From Martelella endophytica (GTDB taxonomy: Bacteria > Pseudomonadota > Alphaproteobacteria > Rhizobiales > Rhizobiaceae), in NCBI RefSeq assembly GCF_000960975.1, contig NZ_CP010803.1:3875818-3939817 (forward strand): a stretch of DNA of 64,000 nt, written 5' to 3'. Positions 1 through 6,689 of the stretch are shown piece by piece (positions within the stretch are counted from its first letter, which is position 1; the number at the start of each line of letters is the position of its first letter). Both the position numbers and the translations under genes were made by a program. The notes below the pieces were generated by a model. It saw only the letters and a program-made list of their open reading frames with translations. It ran no database searches and was not told the origin of the DNA.

Positions 1-363
1 CAGCGGCGCCTTGCCGCGATCGGCAACGCCCTTACCGTATTGGTAGGCCCAGCCCCCGGTAAAGACGCGCTCGATCCAGCCCTTCATCATCGCCGGCATG
101 CCCCACCAGTAGACGGGATAGACGAAGGCGAGCCGGTCGGCACGCTCGACGCGGCGATGCATCTCGGCGATGCCCGGCGGAATCGGGCCACCCCAGAAAT
201 GCGCATGATCGGCCTCGGTGAACCGCGGATCGAAGCCTTCGCGGTGCAGATCGAGAATATCGATCGTATCGCCGCGGGCCTGGAAGGCCTCGTGGAAAGC
301 GTCCATCACGGCGGCCGGATACCGGTCGCGAAACGGATGGGAGAACACGGTGAGCAGGTGCAT
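1..363 (-). CDS. Flavodoxin-fold NAD(P)H oxidoreductase, 3' end outside window
   Basis: Partial gene: the start codon is at 363 and the remaining 121 codons run off the left edge. The N-terminus has the flavodoxin-like pattern of the NAD(P)H dehydrogenase (quinone) / MdaB-KefF family: a beta strand ending in a short FSHP motif, then a YPVYWWGMPA segment followed by KGWIERVF, which in this family lines the flavin and quinone site. A likely role is two-electron reduction of quinones or other electrophiles with NAD(P)H in the cytoplasm. It lies 38 bases behind the tetR-type gene on the same strand, so the two are probably co-transcribed and the enzyme is controlled by that repressor. The AGAGAAAGG Shine-Dalgarno-like run supports the ATG at 363. 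The exact substrate cannot be told. Confidence 0.85.
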   Translation of the reverse strand, partial: MHLLTVFSHPFRDRYPAAVMDAFHEAFQARGDTIDILDLHREGFDPRFTEADHAHFWGGPIPPGIAEMHRRVERADRLAFVYPVYWWGMPAMMKGWIERVFTGGWAYQYGKGVADRGKAPL

Positions 364-401
364 GTCGAACCTTTCTCTTGATGTCGGGACAGATGTATCG
401 C

Positions 402-938
402 CTAGCGCTCGGCTCTGGCGTTGCCGATCAGCAGAAGCGCAGCCATGCCGGCAGCACGGATGGCGCTCTCGCCACGATAGCTGGAGGCCGAGACGGCACC
501 TTCGAAGAGGACGAGAACCTGCTCCGTCAGCTCTGTCGGCGGGGCTTGCCCGAGCGCCTTCGCGCAAAGCCTTTCGATGAGGGCGAGAAGCCGCTCACGA
601 TAGCGGGCGACCGCGGCCGCAACGGCGGGGTCATCCTCGCCCATCTCGCCGGCAGCTCGCAGAAACAGGCAGCCGCGAGCACCCTCGGCCTCCGCCCATT
701 GCGCCAGCTCCTCGAACAGGGCTTCGAGGTCGTCAACGTCGAAACGCGCGAAGAAGCGGTTCTGCCGCTCTTCGAGCACGGCGACGACGAGTGCCTGCTT
801 GTTGGTGACATGTTTGTAGAGCGTGCGGCTCGACACCTCGGCGGCGGCCGTCAGCCGGTCGACGCCCGATCCGGCAAAGCCGTGATGATCGAAGGTGGTT
901 TCCGCACGGGCGAGTATCTTCTCTCTCAGCGTGGTCAT
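402..938 (-). CDS. TetR/AcrR family transcriptional repressor
   Basis: A 178-aa protein starting MTTLREKIL. Residues about 5-50 form the TetR_N helix-turn-helix, with the typical ...SSRTLYKHVTNK recognition-helix segment; the rest is a helical ligand-binding domain without a recognisable ligand signature. The reading frame is open 26 codons further upstream, but that extension runs through the promoter and operator-like palindrome, so the ATG at 938 is preferred. The gene precedes the oxidoreductase on the same strand, which suggests an autoregulated repressor-plus-enzyme pair responding to an electrophile or quinone-like compound (inference). No ribosome binding site is visible before the ATG; see the promoter entry. 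Confidence 0.9.
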   Translation of the reverse strand: MTTLREKILARAETTFDHHGFAGSGVDRLTAAAEVSSRTLYKHVTNKQALVVAVLEERQNRFFARFDVDDLEALFEELAQWAEAEGARGCLFLRAAGEMGEDDPAVAAAVARYRERLLALIERLCAKALGQAPPTELTEQVLVLFEGAVSASSYRGESAIRAAGMAALLLIGNARAER

Positions 939-944
939 GGACGA

Positions 945-973
945 TATGTAAAACGAACGTTTTACCTTGTCAA
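945..973 (-). promoter_or_regulatory. tetR promoter with palindromic operator in the spacer
   Basis: On the minus strand TTGACA (973-968) is followed after exactly 17 bases by TACATA (950-945). An inverted repeat GTAAAACG-AA-CGTTTTAC (948-965) with perfect 8-bp arms fills the spacer and touches the -10 box. This is classic geometry for TetR autorepression. The expected transcription start falls at or within a few bases of the ATG at 938. Confidence 0.8.
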
Positions 974-1033
974 CCTGACCGCCCGAGCCGGAAGCAGAAG
1001 CGGTGGCACGGGGCACACGGCCCCGGCCTGTTA

Positions 1034-1546
1034 TCAGTCGATCAGACGCGCGGTATAGATCTCGTCCGCGGCAAGCGGCAGCAGCCGTTCGGCCATCTCG
1101 GCCTTCAGCGCCTCGTGGCGGGCGGTTTCCTCGGCCGACTTGTCCTTCTTGCCGCCTAGCCGGATGAATTCCTCCAGCACATGGCCGGGCTTGATGACCG
1201 CTTCGGCGGTCTTGCCGCGATAGGCAAAGCGGAAGAGATATGGACCCGGCGGATCGGTGATGACGTCCTTGCCGCCGAGCGGACGAAAGACGGCAAGCCG
1301 GTTCTCCGTCAGCCCGCGGGTAACCATTTCCAGCGCATCGCGGCCACCGGGACCGGTGAATGCCGTCAGGATGGAGATTTCGCGCCGTTCCAGCAGCTTG
1401 TCATCGAGCAGCGGAAATGCAGCCTGCATCGCCTTCAGCCCATGTACGACGCCGCCCGGAAAGCCGCCGCCGTGATAGGCCATGATCGCCTCGAACGAAA
1501 AGGTGAGCGGCCGCCCGTTCTCGCAAACGGTGATCGTGTCATGCAT
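1034..1546 (-). CDS. FmdE-like domain protein without metal-ligand cysteines
   Basis: A 170-aa soluble protein. Residues about 20-95 resemble the FmdE/formylmethanofuran-dehydrogenase-subunit-E fold. The family's HGHxCPG motif appears as HGGGFPG, and the downstream CGVDAIQ..TG region as GGRDALEMVTRGL. Both usual cysteines are therefore absent (F and G in their place), so metal binding by the normal ligands is doubtful. The C-terminal third is basic and helical (GGKKDKSAEE). It is the last gene of the importer operon and overlaps the preceding gene by 8 bases, which implies translational coupling. FmdE-type proteins are often found beside FecBCD-type metal or chelate importers in other organisms (known association), so a role in handling the imported metal or cofactor is inferred. 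The family assignment rests on motif resemblance only. Confidence 0.6.
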   Translation of the reverse strand: MHDTITVCENGRPLTFSFEAIMAYHGGGFPGGVVHGLKAMQAAFPLLDDKLLERREISILTAFTGPGGRDALEMVTRGLTENRLAVFRPLGGKDVITDPPGPYLFRFAYRGKTAEAVIKPGHVLEEFIRLGGKKDKSAEETARHEALKAEMAERLLPLAADEIYTARLID

Positions 1547-2840
1547 CGAGAAAATCCTTCAGATTGGGAACGAAACGGTCGAGAAAGCGGGTCGTCGCCG
1601 GCATGAAATGCGAGCCGTGATGGAACATCGGGTCGAGCGACGAGACGATCATCCGCCCCGGCGTCGACACCTCATCGATGTAGAGAACCGCCCTGCCCTC
1701 GCCATCGCGAACCAGCACTTCGGCGCCCTCCGGCGGATTGAACCAGCCGTGCAGATGCCAGGTCACATCCCGGTCGGTCATGCCGGCCATCAACGGATGC
1801 CCCGGTGCGGCGATCCTGACCCCGAGATCGGCATTTTCCCCAAGCCACCACCACCAGTTTGTTGGCGTCTGGATGAAATCCACATGCGAAAGCCAGAGAT
1901 GCGAGAGGCTCTCGCCAAGCGCCACCACCGTGCCACCGGCCTGAAGATGGTCGGCGATGACGGGGCGGACGGCGATCATCCGCTGCGCCGGCGTGCGGCA
2001 CGGCACCCAAAGGGCATCTGCCGGCTTCAGCGTACTGCTCAGCGCCTCAGGCGCGGTGACGACATCGAAGTGGCCGCCGTAGCGGGCGCCTTCGAGCGAA
2101 TGGATATGATAGTAACAGCCGGAGGACGGCAGCACGAGGCGCCCGTCCTCGGCTGATGCATGATGTCCCGGATAGGTCTCGGCCTCGGCAAGCGCTTCGA
2201 GATAGCGACCGCCGGTCTGCCGGGCCGTCAGCCGGTCGACGCAGACGCCGCCGGAGACCCAGTCGATGATCCGGGCGGCAAGGGTTGCGGGCAATTCCCA
2301 CTCCCGGCCCATCGTCGCCAGATCGTTGCCGGCGTGGCTGAAGATCCGGCCCCCGCCCTCGCGCTCCCACACCCAGTCCACCGGCACCTGCGCCGGGCCG
2401 AGGCCATTCACCGCCACCGCACCACGGGGCAGCGGATTGCAGCCCCGACCGTAGAAGCCGGCAACATTCCTGTTGGTCTCGAGCCTCTTGAGGTCGATGC
2501 CATCAAAGATCGGGTGAGCATTGACGGCCTGAAGATCGAAATCGGCCCGCTTCGGCGCCCGGATCGGCCGGTACTGTTCCATGCCGTCGACCAGCGGCCG
2601 CACCATATGGCCGTTGAAGAACCAGCGGCCGCCCTTGGCGAGGAACCGATCGAGCGCCGGCTTCAGACGCAGCGTGGCATCCTGATCGAGCTGGTTGGAG
2701 GTGATCAACCCGTCGGATTGCGTAAGCTGCTCCGGCTTCAGGTCGGACTGCTCGACGATGACGAGATGGCCGTCGGCCGCGGCCTGACGGAAGGTCGCGG
2801 CAGGGCCTTCATAGGAGGATTTCACATAAAGAATGGTCAT
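1539..2840 (-). CDS. Tandem ThuA/GATase1-like double-domain protein
   Basis: A 433-aa cytoplasmic protein of unknown function made of two related halves. Residues about 1-210 and 215-430 each have a Rossmann-like class I glutamine amidotransferase/ThuA-type layout. Matching landmarks are HPIFDGID in the first half and HPLMAGMT in the second, and GGRIFSHAGNDL in the first and PGRMIVSSLDPMFHHG in the second. Neither half has a GxCxG nucleophile elbow, so classical amidotransferase activity is not expected. It starts with an ATGA overlap on the ATPase stop codon and overlaps the FmdE-like gene at its end, placing it firmly in the importer operon. A sugar- or chelate-binding role is possible, as ThuA relatives are linked to sugar metabolism, but this is inference. 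Confidence 0.6.
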   Translation of the reverse strand: MTILYVKSSYEGPAATFRQAAADGHLVIVEQSDLKPEQLTQSDGLITSNQLDQDATLRLKPALDRFLAKGGRWFFNGHMVRPLVDGMEQYRPIRAPKRADFDLQAVNAHPIFDGIDLKRLETNRNVAGFYGRGCNPLPRGAVAVNGLGPAQVPVDWVWEREGGGRIFSHAGNDLATMGREWELPATLAARIIDWVSGGVCVDRLTARQTGGRYLEALAEAETYPGHHASAEDGRLVLPSSGCYYHIHSLEGARYGGHFDVVTAPEALSSTLKPADALWVPCRTPAQRMIAVRPVIADHLQAGGTVVALGESLSHLWLSHVDFIQTPTNWWWWLGENADLGVRIAAPGHPLMAGMTDRDVTWHLHGWFNPPEGAEVLVRDGEGRAVLYIDEVSTPGRMIVSSLDPMFHHGSHFMPATTRFLDRFVPNLKDFLDA

Positions 2841-3595
2841 GAATATTCACGTCCTGCAAAGGCCGGCACCACGGCGCGGCGCGCGGCTCCTCCGCTGCCA
2901 TGCATCTCGACCCAGCGCATGTCGACGCCATAGAGCGTGTTCAGCGCCTCCGGTACGATCATCTCCTCGACCGTACCGTTGATCTCCCGCCCACCCGGCA
3001 TCATCAGCAGCACGTCATCGGCAGCCGCCAGCGCATGGTTGGGGTCGTGCGTAGTGAACAGGATTGCCCGGTCGCGGCGGTCACGCAGCATGTTGAGAAG
3101 ATCGAGTGTCTTCGACTGGTTGCCGAGATCGAGCGCCGAGGTCGGCTCGTCGAAGACCAGAGCCGGAGAGCCTGTGGCAAGGGCGCGGGCGATCAGGATC
3201 ATCCGCCTCTGGCCGCCTGACATGCGGTCGTAGCGGTGCTCGGCAAGCCCCGTGGCACCGACGATGTCGAGGGCTTCACGGGCCGCCTCGATATCGCCTT
3301 TCCCCGGCTGGCCGAAGAGCCCGATGCGGGCGGCATGGCCCATGACCACGACATCCAGACCCGAAAGCTTCGCCTGGGATGCGCCGTGCTGTGGCACATA
3401 GCCGGCTATCTTCGGTGCAGTGCGTTTTCCGGCGGCAAGCGGCTGGAAGCCAAGCAGCGCCCTCAGCAACGTCGTCTTGCCGCGGCCGTTCGGGCCGAGA
3501 ACGGCCATCGTCCGCCCGACAGGGACCTCGAAGGTGACGTCGCGGAAGATCACGCGGCTGCCGAAGGAAACGGTCGCGCCTTCAAGTCCGATCAT
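2837..3595 (-). CDS. FecE/BtuD-type ABC transporter ATP-binding protein
   Basis: The 252-aa ATPase of a type II (BtuCD/FecBCD-like) importer. Walker A is GPNGRGKTT (about residue 34), the Q-loop segment is GYVPQHG, the signature is MSGGQRRMIL, Walker B is ALVFDEPTSALD, and the H-loop is TTHDPNHAL. The ATG at 3595 overlaps the permease stop as ATGA, and the gene ends in another ATGA overlap with the ThuA-like gene. The frame is open far upstream inside the permease, but only the sequence from 3595 aligns with the family. It powers uptake of a siderophore, cobalamin, heme or oxyanion/metal chelate through the adjacent permease. Confidence 0.93.
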   Translation of the reverse strand: MIGLEGATVSFGSRVIFRDVTFEVPVGRTMAVLGPNGRGKTTLLRALLGFQPLAAGKRTAPKIAGYVPQHGASQAKLSGLDVVVMGHAARIGLFGQPGKGDIEAAREALDIVGATGLAEHRYDRMSGGQRRMILIARALATGSPALVFDEPTSALDLGNQSKTLDLLNMLRDRRDRAILFTTHDPNHALAAADDVLLMMPGGREINGTVEEMIVPEALNTLYGVDMRWVEMHGSGGAARRAVVPAFAGREYS

Positions 3596-4647
3596 GGCTG
3601 GTTGACCCTGGAAAAATGGCGCCTCAGCAGAATGCCGAACACCGGGGCACCGATCAGCGCCGTCAGGACGCCGAGCGGGATTTCCGCAGACGTCAGCGTG
3701 CGGGCGAGCGTATCGATGAAGGTGAGATAGGCGGCCCCGAGAATGGCGGAAGCCGGGATCAGCACACGATGATCCTCGCCGACGAGGATGCGGGCGGCAT
3801 GGGGCACGACAAGGCCGATCCAGCCGATGATCCCCGCGACCGCGACCGAGGTCGCCGTCATCAGCGCCGTCGCAACGAAAACATACCAGCGCTCGCGATC
3901 CGGATTGACGCCGAGCGAGCGAGCCTCGGTATCTTCCAGCGACAGCAGGTTCAGCCGGTAGCGGAACAGCCAGATGGCGACAAGGCCGATTGCAAGCCCC
4001 GGTAGCCCGAGCCAGAACCGCGCCCAGGTCGCCGTCGAAAACGAGCCCATCAGCCAGTAGACGATGGCGGGAAGCGAGGTATTGGGGTCGGCGACGAACT
4101 GGACAATCGAGACCAGCGCGGCAAAGAGCGCGCCGACCACCATGCCCGAAAGAATGACGGTGACGATTTCGGTGCGGCCGTTGATGCGGGCGAGAAGTCC
4201 GACGATCACCAGGGCGGAAAGGCCGAAGAAGAAGGCAAAGCCCAATAGCGTGACGCCAGCATAGCCGAGCAGGATCGCCAGCGCGCCACCAAAGGCAGCG
4301 CCCTGGCTGATGCCGAGCACCTGCGGTGAAACCAGTGGATTGCGGAAAACGCCCTGGAGCGCGGCACCGCCGACGGCAAGGGCCGCTCCGGAGACCGCGG
4401 CGATCAGGACCCGCGGCATGCGCACCAGGAGCACGATGCGCTGATCGATGCTTTCCAGCGGCGCGGAGGGGTTCGCCAGCCATTGCAGGATAATCTCCGC
4501 AATCCGGCCGGGCGTGACGGAAAACCGCCCCGCCCCGATAGAAAAGATGAGGGCCGCAAGCAGGGCGGCGACCATTGCCGCAAACATGCCGCCCCTCAGG
4601 GCGCCGGTCCCGCCATGAAGGCGGGCGCCGGCTTCCGTCATGTTCAT
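3592..4647 (-). CDS. FecCD/BtuC-family ABC transporter permease
   Basis: A 351-aa inner-membrane protein with roughly ten hydrophobic segments, as expected for the FecCD family. The segment NPLVSPQVLGISQGAAFG (about residues 95-113) matches the family's conserved NPLaxPxxLGxxxGA motif. The C-terminal GAPVFGILLRR is the usual end of these permeases, followed by a short tail. The start at 4647 overlaps the binding-protein stop codon (ATGA); a second ATG lies two codons further. A single permease gene implies a homodimer in the membrane, as in BtuC and MolB. It works with the ATPase and binding protein on either side. Confidence 0.92.
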   Translation of the reverse strand: MNMTEAGARLHGGTGALRGGMFAAMVAALLAALIFSIGAGRFSVTPGRIAEIILQWLANPSAPLESIDQRIVLLVRMPRVLIAAVSGAALAVGGAALQGVFRNPLVSPQVLGISQGAAFGGALAILLGYAGVTLLGFAFFFGLSALVIVGLLARINGRTEIVTVILSGMVVGALFAALVSIVQFVADPNTSLPAIVYWLMGSFSTATWARFWLGLPGLAIGLVAIWLFRYRLNLLSLEDTEARSLGVNPDRERWYVFVATALMTATSVAVAGIIGWIGLVVPHAARILVGEDHRVLIPASAILGAAYLTFIDTLARTLTSAEIPLGVLTALIGAPVFGILLRRHFSRVNQP

Positions 4648-5732
4648 GACTTCGCCTTGAACTGGTCGTAGCCGGCGGCGCCCTCGTTGAGGTCGACCCA
4701 GAGGATGTTGTCGATATCCTCCTCGCTGAGGTCGTAGTCGTAGATGGTCTTGTAGACCTGCTTCATCTCGGCCCTCAGGTCGTAGTCGAAGACCTCCGGG
4801 TGCAGCAGATCGGCGAGCCACATCCAGGTCAGTGGGCTTTCCGTGTTCGGCGGATCCCAGCGATAGCCGCCGAGCGGCATGCGGTAGACCTTGTGATTCT
4901 GCGCCGCATTGGTGAGCGAGAGGATCGGATCGCTATAGATCCGCTCCGGCGCAATATCGCTCTCGAAATTGTTGAGCAGGATGACGTCGGGATTCCACTC
5001 GGCGATCTGCTCGGGGTTGATGGTGACACCGTTCGCCTCGAGATCGGCCGAGGCGCTCGTGCCGCCGGTCAGTTCGATATACCAGGTATTGTAGTTGTTC
5101 TTGGCGCCGGATGCCGTCAGCGTTTCCTTCGCGCGCAGCAGGTAGAGCACCTTCGGCTTGTCGGCGTCGGCGATGTCCGCCGCCTTGCCGGCAATATCGG
5201 ACGCCACCTGTTCGCGCCATTCGATGAGCGGGCCGATCCGGTCGTCGCGGCCCATGGCCTCGGCCGACAGCGTCATGTATTCGCGGGCCTTTTCCTCCGT
5301 GCCGTAGGAAATCAGCATCGCCGTCAGGCCGGCATTGGTGATCGGGTCGACGAGATCGTCGCCGCGGTCGGCCCACTGGATGACGAGGTCGGGATTGGTG
5401 GCCGCCAGTTCCTCGACATTCGGAATGAAATTCGGCGCCGTGATGTCCGACGGGATATCCTTGGCTTCGGGATAGATCTTGCCGAGAATGCCATCGAGCA
5501 CCGCCTGCTTGGCGACGGGATTCATACCGACCTGCTTCTCGACGCCACCATCGATCGCGATCAGCGTTGATGCCATCGGCATCGGAATGGAGGCGACGCG
5601 CTCGGCCGGCGCTTCCAGTCTGACCGCGCGACCCGCCTGGTCAGTCAGTTCAATCGGATCAGCCATGGCGGTGTGCGCCATCAGGGCCAGGAACGCGCCG
5701 GACAGGATGCCGGAGGCCTTGCGGATTTTCAT
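4644..5732 (-). CDS. Periplasmic substrate-binding protein of type II ABC importer
   Basis: A 362-aa protein. Residues 1-24 are a Sec signal peptide (basic MKIRK, hydrophobic core, cleavage likely after HTAMA). The mature part begins with the TroA/FepB-superfamily pattern IELTDQAGRAVRLEAPAERVAS and keeps the NVEELAATNPDLVI strand-helix unit. A long central helix is expected around residues 165-195. It delivers a ligand to the adjacent FecCD permease. The sequence does not identify the ligand; an iron or cobalt chelate, or a molybdate/tungstate-type ligand as for MolA, are all possible. The ATG at 5732 has a GGGGA Shine-Dalgarno eight bases upstream; the 28-codon upstream extension has none of the features of a signal peptide and is rejected. 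Confidence 0.9.
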   Translation of the reverse strand: MKIRKASGILSGAFLALMAHTAMADPIELTDQAGRAVRLEAPAERVASIPMPMASTLIAIDGGVEKQVGMNPVAKQAVLDGILGKIYPEAKDIPSDITAPNFIPNVEELAATNPDLVIQWADRGDDLVDPITNAGLTAMLISYGTEEKAREYMTLSAEAMGRDDRIGPLIEWREQVASDIAGKAADIADADKPKVLYLLRAKETLTASGAKNNYNTWYIELTGGTSASADLEANGVTINPEQIAEWNPDVILLNNFESDIAPERIYSDPILSLTNAAQNHKVYRMPLGGYRWDPPNTESPLTWMWLADLLHPEVFDYDLRAEMKQVYKTIYDYDLSEEDIDNILWVDLNEGAAGYDQFKAKS

Positions 5733-5749
5733 CGATATGTCCCCATTAA

Positions 5750-5763
5750 TAAGTCGGTACTTA
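5750..5763. promoter_or_regulatory. Small inverted repeat upstream of importer operon
   Basis: TAAGT-CGGT-ACTTA (5-bp arms) lies 18 bases before the binding-protein ATG, in an AT-rich stretch unlike its surroundings. It could be an operator or part of the promoter of the five-gene operon. It matches neither a Fur box nor the Irr ICE motif that I know, and one short copy is weak evidence. Confidence 0.3.
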
Positions 5764-5849
5764 AACCGCGTTATATTAACAGGAGTTTTATAGTCAAGTT
5801 TCTTCGTTGCTGGCAAGGCGACCGAAAACCGCCCTGTGTTTTTTCGGCC

Positions 5850-5993
5850 TCAGTCCCTCGGCTCCAGCGCATCCCGCAGGCCATCGCCAACGAAGTTCAC
5901 GGCAAGCACCGTCGCGAGAATGAAGAGACCCGGCGCCAGCGCCAGCCAGGGCGCAACCCTGATCCAGGAGCTCGCGGCGTTCAGCAGGTTGCC
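5850..5993 (-). pseudogene. 3' remnant of DppC/OppC-type peptide ABC permease
   Basis: The minus strand reads a 47-codon open stretch ending in a stop at 5850-5852. Its sequence, from GNLLNAASSW through PWLALAPGL to VNFVGDGLRDALEPRD, is the characteristic C-terminus of DppC-type oligopeptide permeases. Everything upstream of codon GNL is missing: the next bases encode an unrelated fragment on the opposite strand. There is no start codon and no transporter partner nearby, so this is a dead gene end left by a deletion. Confidence 0.75.
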
Positions 5994-6007
5994 TCAGCTT
6001 GGCATCG

Positions 6008-6148
6008 GATGCCGGCGCGCTGCATGCGCCCTTCCCCGTCCGCGTTCCCGGTCCGCGCGGCTACCATCTCGTCTCCTCCTCCGCCAAATCCGAGCTCCGC
6101 CGCGTCAGGCTCTTCCGCCGCTGGATTCTGGAACAGACAAGCCTCTAG
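6008..6148 (+). pseudogene. 3' remnant of GcvA-type LysR regulator
   Basis: The plus strand holds a 46-codon open stretch ending in TAG at 6146-6148. It contains APFPVRVPGPRGYHLV, SELRRVRLFRRWILEQTSL and nothing else of the protein. This is the usual C-terminal end of GcvA-like LysR regulators, where a hydrophobic ..YHLV.. strand is followed by F.xWL. The DNA-binding half is absent. Its broken 5' end lies 14 bases from the broken 5' end of the permease remnant, so one deletion probably removed the 5' halves of two divergent neighbours. Confidence 0.65.
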
Positions 6149-6394
6149 GGCCACGCTCCGGCCAATCGACGGCTTCCGCCGAACGGATGGACGGGTCATG
6201 CCATTGCCAAGGCCCACCGCCAGGGCAACAGCTTCGACCCGGTCCGGCACCTCGCGGCGCCTTGATCGGCCCCAGCCAACGCCCTATCAGCCTGCGCACC
6301 CCTTCGGGCAATGCCTGAACGTCACCGCCGATTTGTGGATGTCGCCAAAAAAACCCTTGATCTCATGCACATTTGACCCTACACGGGCGTCACC
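6149..6394. other. Non-coding, possibly decayed stretch before tRNA-Ser
   Basis: No gene can be supported here. A short plus-strand open stretch (about 6170-6264, ending TGA) reads like protein (HAIAKAHRQGNSFDPVRHL) but has no start codon and no family I recognise. It may be another decayed gene end in the same graveyard. Confidence 0.4.
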
Positions 6395-6484
6395 GGAGAG
6401 GTGGCCGAGTGGTCGAAGGCGCTCCCCTGCTAAGGGAGTATACCAGTGATGGTATCGAGGGTTCGAATCCCTTCCTCTCCGCCA
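6395..6484 (+). tRNA. tRNA-Ser (anticodon GCT)
   Basis: The acceptor arm GGAGAGG pairs with CCTCTCC, followed by discriminator G and an encoded CCA (6482-6484). The D-loop region is GGCCGAGTGGTCGAAGGC. The anticodon stem CTCCC/GGGAG encloses CTGCTAA (anticodon GCT, reading AGC/AGU). A long variable arm (TATACCAGTGATGGTATC) is typical of class II serine tRNAs, and the T-arm carries GGTTCGAATCC. At 90 nt it looks complete and functional. Confidence 0.97.
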
Positions 6485-6625
6485 TCTTCAGTAATCCAGA
6501 CATCATCAAGTCTCGCGAAGTGGCCGCGTCGATGCAGCCGCCGATGGCGGCTAGGCGAGAGTTTTGTGATGTGGCGGCGGGTGGCTTCATCTGCGGCTTG
6601 TGACAGAGGCAGGATCAAAAGCTTA

Positions 6626-6655
6626 GGGGCGCGATCGTGTCTTCGCGCCCCTTTT
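6626..6655. terminator. Rho-independent terminator, possibly bidirectional
   Basis: GGGGCGCGA and TCGCGCCCC form a 9-bp GC-rich stem around an 8-base loop, followed by TTTT on the plus strand. It lies 140 bases after tRNA-Ser and 35 bases beyond the end of the convergent proX-type gene, so it could serve both. The minus-strand side has a poorer T run. Confidence 0.7.
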
Positions 6656-6689
6656 CCTCGATCTCTTTTTTAGTGCAAGAGATCAGGTC

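Noticed and set aside
1181..2933. Plus-strand frames opposite the FmdE-like and ThuA-like genes
   Set aside because: Shadows: Arg/Gly/His-rich without start signals.
3592..4821. Longer N-terminus of the importer permease (409 residues)
   Set aside because: The extra residues are the out-of-frame shadow of the binding-protein gene; the ATGA overlap at 4647 is a better start.
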